A stretch of 5,693 nucleotides of DNA from the NCBI GenBank assembly GCA_001795165.1, contig MGNS01000019.1, positions 7,209 through 12,901 of the forward strand, read 5' to 3'. Positions 5,673 through 5,693 of this stretch are shown piece by piece. A program made the position numbers and the translations under genes. The notes under the pieces are model-generated. The model saw nothing but the letters and a program-made list of their open reading frames with translations, was not told the DNA's origin and searched no databases. This DNA is from Chloroflexi bacterium RBG_16_57_11 (GTDB lineage Bacteria; Chloroflexota; Anaerolineae; Anaerolineales; UBA4823). The number at the start of each line of letters is the position of its first letter. Position 1 is the stretch's first letter.

Positions 5673-5693
5673 ATGAGACAGATAAGCCTGATG
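5673..5693 (+). CDS. Possible start of the B12-regulated gene (only 7 codons, open at right edge)
   Basis: ATG at 5673 opens a frame reading MRQISLM to the window end. It is in the expected place for the gene controlled by the riboswitch, but no Shine-Dalgarno is visible and the bases just upstream are buried in the 5647-5671 hairpin. The true start could be the ATG at 5691 or further right. No product can be named. Confidence 0.2.

Overview
The window looks like a chromosomal segment of a Chloroflexota bacterium, possibly of the Anaerolineae type. This is an inference from two things: a secreted lipoprotein built of 'lG.PiS...QyFE...pLG' repeats, a style I associate with that phylum, and moderately GC-rich genes around an AT-rich intergenic region. 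No rRNA or other strong taxonomic marker is present, so the placement is tentative.

Positions 1-3583 (+ strand) hold a tight three-gene operon. It begins with the 3' end of rpoN (sigma-54; DNA-binding helix-turn-helix and RpoN box visible, start outside the window). An 8-bp overlap (ATGAGTGA) leads into a soluble PAS-GAF-PAS histidine kinase of the NtrB/AtoS type. One base after its stop codon begins an NtrC-family response regulator with an intact receiver and an intact sigma-54-activating AAA+ ATPase, but with no C-terminal Fis-type DNA-binding domain. Sigma factor, sensor and activator are therefore encoded as one unit. The expected circuit is: unknown cytoplasmic signal -> kinase autophosphorylation at His446 -> Asp53 of the regulator -> AAA+ assembly -> sigma-54 holoenzyme opening. 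The activator may act from solution rather than from an upstream enhancer site, as described for FlgR of Helicobacter pylori and CtcC of Chlamydia.

Positions 3580-5043 (- strand) hold a convergent gene whose stop codon shares the tetranucleotide TTAA with the regulator's stop. It encodes a 487-residue predicted lipoprotein with four regularly spaced (about 84-residue) repeats and a C-terminal Ig-like domain. Its function is unknown.

Positions 5044-5371 are an AT-rich non-coding region with candidate divergent promoters. Positions 5372-5499 (+) are a cobalamin (B12) riboswitch aptamer, followed by a switching segment and a strong intrinsic terminator (5558-5587). The B12-controlled gene lies beyond the right edge. 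The last ~100 bases are leader with a 10-bp hairpin immediately before a possible ATG at 5673. The riboswitch unit is transcribed divergently from the lipoprotein gene, and nothing visible links it functionally to the sigma-54 operon.
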